Shown here one piece after another: positions 61,059 to 64,000 of a stretch of DNA of 64,000 nucleotides (the first letter of the stretch is position 1; the number at the start of each line of letters is the position of its first letter). Source of the DNA: Enterococcaceae bacterium (GTDB lineage: Bacteria; Bacillota; Bacilli; Lactobacillales; Enterococcaceae); contig JALCOL010000003.1 of the NCBI GenBank assembly GCA_022649665.1, positions 222,924 through 286,923 of the forward strand, read 5' to 3'. Below the pieces are notes generated by a model. That model made no database searches. It was not told the DNA's origin and saw nothing but the letters and a program-made list of their open reading frames with translations. The position numbers and the translations under genes are program-made.

Positions 61059-62057
61059 CTACTTATCAGCAGTATCCGGATCATTCAAAAATTCTTGGAT
61101 GATGTAGCGCGGCCGCTCCTTGGTTTCTAAATAGACCTTCGCGATATATTCGCCGACGATCCCGATCGAAAGCAGGATCAAGCCGCCGATAAACCAGAGT
61201 GAGATCATCAAACTGCTCCAGCCGATCACTGTTTTGCCCGCTAAGTGGCGGATCAACGTGTAGAGCAGCATCAGAATGCTGACCACAAATACCAAAAATC
61301 CCATCCCGGTGATCAGCCGCATCGGTTTTTCGCTAAACGAAGTGATCCCTTGAAGGGCAAAGCTGATCATTTTTTTGAGCGGATATTTGCTTTGACCGGC
61401 AAAGCGCGGATGCCGCTCATAGTACACTTTCGCCGAAGGAAAACCGATCAATGGTACGATCCCGCGCAGGAACAGATTGACTTCTTTGAACTCCGCCAAA
61501 CCATTCAGCGCCCGCCGGCTCATCAGGCGAAAGTCCGCATGGTTATAGACCGTATCGACTCCTAAATGCTGCATCATTTTATAAAAAGCTTCCGCGGTAA
61601 AACGCTTAAAAAATGTGTCTGAGGCCCGGTTGTTCCGGACCCCGTAGACGATGTCCGCCCCGCGGTGATAGGCATCGATCATCTTGTCGATCGTTGCAAC
61701 GTCATCCTGCAGATCCGCATCCATCGAGATCGAGATGTCGCAATATTTTTTGGCCGTCATCAGTCCCGCGAACAGCGCATTTTGGTGACCGCGGTTGCGG
61801 CTCAAGTTTAGCCCGCTGAACAGCGGATCTTCCTGGTGGAGCGCAGTGATGATCGGCCAGGTTTGATCTTTCGAGCCGTCATTCACGAAAAGGATCCGGC
61901 TTTTTCGCGAGATTTTTTCCGCTTGGATCAGTTGCCGCAGTCTGCTCTTCAACTCGGCCGCAGTTTCGTGCAAAACGGCTTCTTCATTAAAGCAAGGCAC
62001 GACCAGATATAAAATAGCTTTAGGTGTTTCTGAGCTCCTCTTTTTTTGCGTTTCCAT
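61059..62057 (-). CDS. Family 2 glycosyltransferase (GtrB/DPM-like) with two C-terminal membrane helices
   Basis: 332 residues. LVVPCFNEEAVLHETAAEL begins the GT-A domain, VNDGSKDQT and the metal-binding SMDADLQDDVATIDKM follow, with MSRRALNGL and the VYYERHPRFAGQSKYP acceptor loop. Two membrane helices (about residues 230-250 and 265-290) anchor it. It makes polyprenyl-phosphate-linked sugars used by GT-C transferases. ATG 62057 overlaps the stop of the upstream membrane protein gene (TGATG); the longer frame to 62240 runs inside that gene. Confidence 0.88.
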   Translation of the reverse strand: METQKKRSSETPKAILYLVVPCFNEEAVLHETAAELKSRLRQLIQAEKISRKSRILFVNDGSKDQTWPIITALHQEDPLFSGLNLSRNRGHQNALFAGLMTAKKYCDISISMDADLQDDVATIDKMIDAYHRGADIVYGVRNNRASDTFFKRFTAEAFYKMMQHLGVDTVYNHADFRLMSRRALNGLAEFKEVNLFLRGIVPLIGFPSAKVYYERHPRFAGQSKYPLKKMISFALQGITSFSEKPMRLITGMGFLVFVVSILMLLYTLIRHLAGKTVIGWSSLMISLWFIGGLILLSIGIVGEYIAKVYLETKERPRYIIQEFLNDPDTADK

Positions 62058-63586
62058 CAAATCGGCCGCCTTTCCTGCTTGTCCGCAATGAATTTTTTGA
62101 CCATACCCGCTCCAAACACCGCAGCCGGGATCAAACAATAAACATAGGGGTACACATATTGACTCTTCGTTTCCCACAAGAGATGAAAAGCGACCCCGCC
62201 CAAATAATAGATATAGGAAAATAAGATCAGCGGCAGCCATTTCTTTTGGCGGTCAAACAGCAGAAAAGCTGCACCGATCCCCGCGAACAGATAAATAAAG
62301 ACATTTCCAGCATTCATCAGATTCACCAGCACCTGATAGATCCCCCCGCCGTCATAGATCGCATCCAGTGCCGGAGCATTTTTTTGCTGTCCCATCCGCC
62401 CGACCGGTCCTGACCAGATCGACTGAAATGTCGGCTCGCCCCACGTCGAAAGATACTTTTCTTTGTAGAACTTCCAAGCATATTTTGGGTGGTGCCGAAA
62501 TGCCTCCAAGCGGTCGCGGATGTATCCTTCTGCTTGTTTGCTCGTTTTTACCGGATCGTCATGGTTGTCCCGCAAAAGATCGACCGTATACCAATTGTAC
62601 CAGCCGCCCAATCTTTTTGACCGCGGATCGTCCTGCATCCCCATCGCCACAAAAGCAATTTTAGGGATCGCATGATCCAGTTCGATCCCCGACTTTTGTT
62701 CATACGCACTTCTGATCAAACCATCCGCACTGAAGGCCGCTCCGACGACTAAAACCGCAAACAAGATCCCTTGCCACTTTTTATTTTTTAATGCGCTGAA
62801 AAGCAACAGGACTGCAAGCGCCAATGCAGCGATCTGATAATTGTTGCGCAAAATGCAGCTGATCGTCAGCAAGACCGTCCCCAGCAAGCCGCATACCAGA
62901 CTGTTTTTTTGAAAGAATCGCTGCCAGAAAACCAGTGAAAGCATCAAGAAAAAAAGCCCGGGGATCTGGCCGTAAGCAAAAAGAATGAAAAAGAACTGCG
63001 GCAAAAAGAAAAAGGAAGCCAGCAGGATATATTTCCCGCTGAGCGAATTGGCCTTTTTTGCGTAAAAAATCATCGTATAACCGCACAATTGGATTCCGCC
63101 AACAAAGACTAAATTGAGTAAAAACAAAAGTCTAGTGTCCGGAGCGATCGCTAAAACAAAACGCTCAAAAGTGGCTAACCCGAGCTGATGCGGATAGATC
63201 GCGATATATTTCCCAGGAAAAAAAGATGAATAATTCCCGTGATTGAGCTGCAGAGCGACTTTATAGACCTCATCCGGATCAGCCCTTAACCCGGAATCGG
63301 CGGCAAAAATAAAATATAAACCGCAAGCCATTTCAACCAGCAGCAATACACAAAACAAAAGGCGCGAGTCAATTCGCCTGAGCAGCGATCTTGCGAACCA
63401 GAGCATCAACCCCACTGCCAACATAAAAAACAAAAACACGATGCCATTTGTCGTAAATGTCGTATGTTCATCCCAATTGAGCGAAACATTTGAACGGCAA
63501 AATAAACACCAACTGCCGGTGATTATCAAAAAAAATGCCGCAAAAAAATAAATCAGTTTTGCCCCGAAATATGAGATCTTCTCCAT
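62057..63586 (-). CDS. Multi-span GT39/GT-C type membrane glycosyltransferase
   Basis: 509 residues with 10-12 membrane helices. The first outside loop has NLNWDEHTTFTTNG-like NVSLNWDEHTTF, where the acidic residue fits the catalytic Asp of GT-C enzymes; LRADPDEVYKVALQLNHG and YPHQLGLATFE follow. It probably transfers a sugar from the polyprenyl carrier made by the neighbouring GT2 to a cell-wall or surface polymer. ATG 63586 with GGAGGGGAAG; the frame extends to 63688 without a site. It is first gene of a two-gene operon. Confidence 0.78.
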   Translation of the reverse strand: MEKISYFGAKLIYFFAAFFLIITGSWCLFCRSNVSLNWDEHTTFTTNGIVFLFFMLAVGLMLWFARSLLRRIDSRLLFCVLLLVEMACGLYFIFAADSGLRADPDEVYKVALQLNHGNYSSFFPGKYIAIYPHQLGLATFERFVLAIAPDTRLLFLLNLVFVGGIQLCGYTMIFYAKKANSLSGKYILLASFFFLPQFFFILFAYGQIPGLFFLMLSLVFWQRFFQKNSLVCGLLGTVLLTISCILRNNYQIAALALAVLLLFSALKNKKWQGILFAVLVVGAAFSADGLIRSAYEQKSGIELDHAIPKIAFVAMGMQDDPRSKRLGGWYNWYTVDLLRDNHDDPVKTSKQAEGYIRDRLEAFRHHPKYAWKFYKEKYLSTWGEPTFQSIWSGPVGRMGQQKNAPALDAIYDGGGIYQVLVNLMNAGNVFIYLFAGIGAAFLLFDRQKKWLPLILFSYIYYLGGVAFHLLWETKSQYVYPYVYCLIPAAVFGAGMVKKFIADKQERRPI

Positions 63587-64000
63587 TACTTCCCCTCCAA
63601 AAAAAATCATTATCCTTATTATAGATGAAAACACAAATATTTGATAATGATTACGGAGTGGATCTTTTTCAACGCTCCCTTTTTTCATACCAAACTGTTT
63701 TTTTGCGAGTTCACTATTTTATGTATTTTAGTGAACTCATATCGGGAGGATTATATATATCTTTTTATATAATATTTAGTAAAAATAATAAATGTATTTT
63801 AAGTTAAATATATTTATTATTTTAACTTATTTTTAATATAAATTAAAATTTTTGTTTGTGATATTTATTTAATATATTATCAACAATTAGTAATTTGAAA
63901 TTCTAATTTTATCTTCCAATAATCAGTGATATATAGCCAAAACTAATGGATATTCCTGATATATATTTTATCCGAAAGCAATTCCGATACTCTTATTATA
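63587..64000. other. AT-rich end region with 9-bp inverted repeat
   Basis: No gene is supported. GAGTTCACT (63707-63715) and AGTGAACTC (63730-63738) form a 9-bp inverted repeat with a 14-base AT spacer, about 120 bases upstream of the glycosyltransferase operon; it may be an operator or hairpin. From 63750 to the window end the sequence is extremely AT-rich, with many TATA-like runs and no open frame of note. Confidence 0.45.

Noticed and set aside
1..64000. tRNA, rRNA, CRISPR array, prophage or complete IS element with terminal repeats and target duplications
   Set aside because: None could be supported by reading; apart from the lone TnpB-like gene no transposase was seen.

Overview
This window looks like the chromosome of a fermentative low-GC Gram-positive bacterium. 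My best guess is the order Lactobacillales or a close relative. The reasons are strong AGGAGG ribosome binding sites, TTG/GTG starts, a HisZ-dependent short HisG, the Firmicutes-type GalT, DUF2798 and PucR families, and a cre-like site. The genus cannot be told. The hydEFG genes show that the organism probably makes an [FeFe]-hydrogenase, which would be unusual for a lactic acid bacterium. No rRNA, tRNA, CRISPR array or prophage was seen.

Layout. 1-4.7 kb: end of a DJ-1/PfpI gene, then the arginine operon argCJBD on the minus strand with a clear promoter. 4.9-8.4 kb: degV, a membrane-anchored alpha/beta hydrolase, two unknown genes and a 51-residue membrane protein. 8.5-16.1 kb is an accessory region. 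It holds a frameshifted Mrr-like nuclease and a lone TnpB-like nuclease that lacks a zinc ribbon and is followed by a strongly structured RNA-like segment. It also holds a gene-poor stretch and an unknown module (a ~670-residue protein plus a ~155-residue HTH protein, with an extra HTH paralogue and a 105-residue protein).

16.3-24.4 kb: a complete histidine operon that starts with a fused hisZ-hisG, followed by a MobA-like/ModE-HTH fusion that appears to use an ATT start, and a candidate ~110-nt small RNA. 25.7-37 kb: a membrane GDPD, hydG-hydF with a convergent hydE, an ABC exporter, an AI-2E family protein, and galK-galT. 37-45 kb: small membrane and surface proteins, an MmgE/PrpD enzyme with a frameshifted AEC transporter, and a second inverted copy of the unknown large+HTH module.

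45-58.5 kb: an SDR dehydrogenase under a cre-overlapped promoter, an orphan FtsX-type permease, a DHA2 exporter, and a purine/allantoin-type locus. That locus has PucR divergent from a fused FdrA-DUF1116 protein, then DUF2877 and an MFS transporter, and resembles the oxamate carbamoyltransferase genes. 58.5-64 kb: a DAACS symporter, a frameshifted sugar O-acetyltransferase, an unknown gene and a two-gene membrane glycosyltransferase operon, ending in very AT-rich DNA.

The most promising undescribed elements are: (1) the duplicated large+HTH module, whose two copies share a promoter-proximal motif; (2) the zinc-ribbon-less TnpB-like nuclease with its adjacent kissing-loop RNA candidate; (3) the stand-alone small RNA candidate at 25.56-25.68 kb. 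Three genes are broken by single-base indels, two of them in homopolymers, so either sequencing error or phase variation should be considered.
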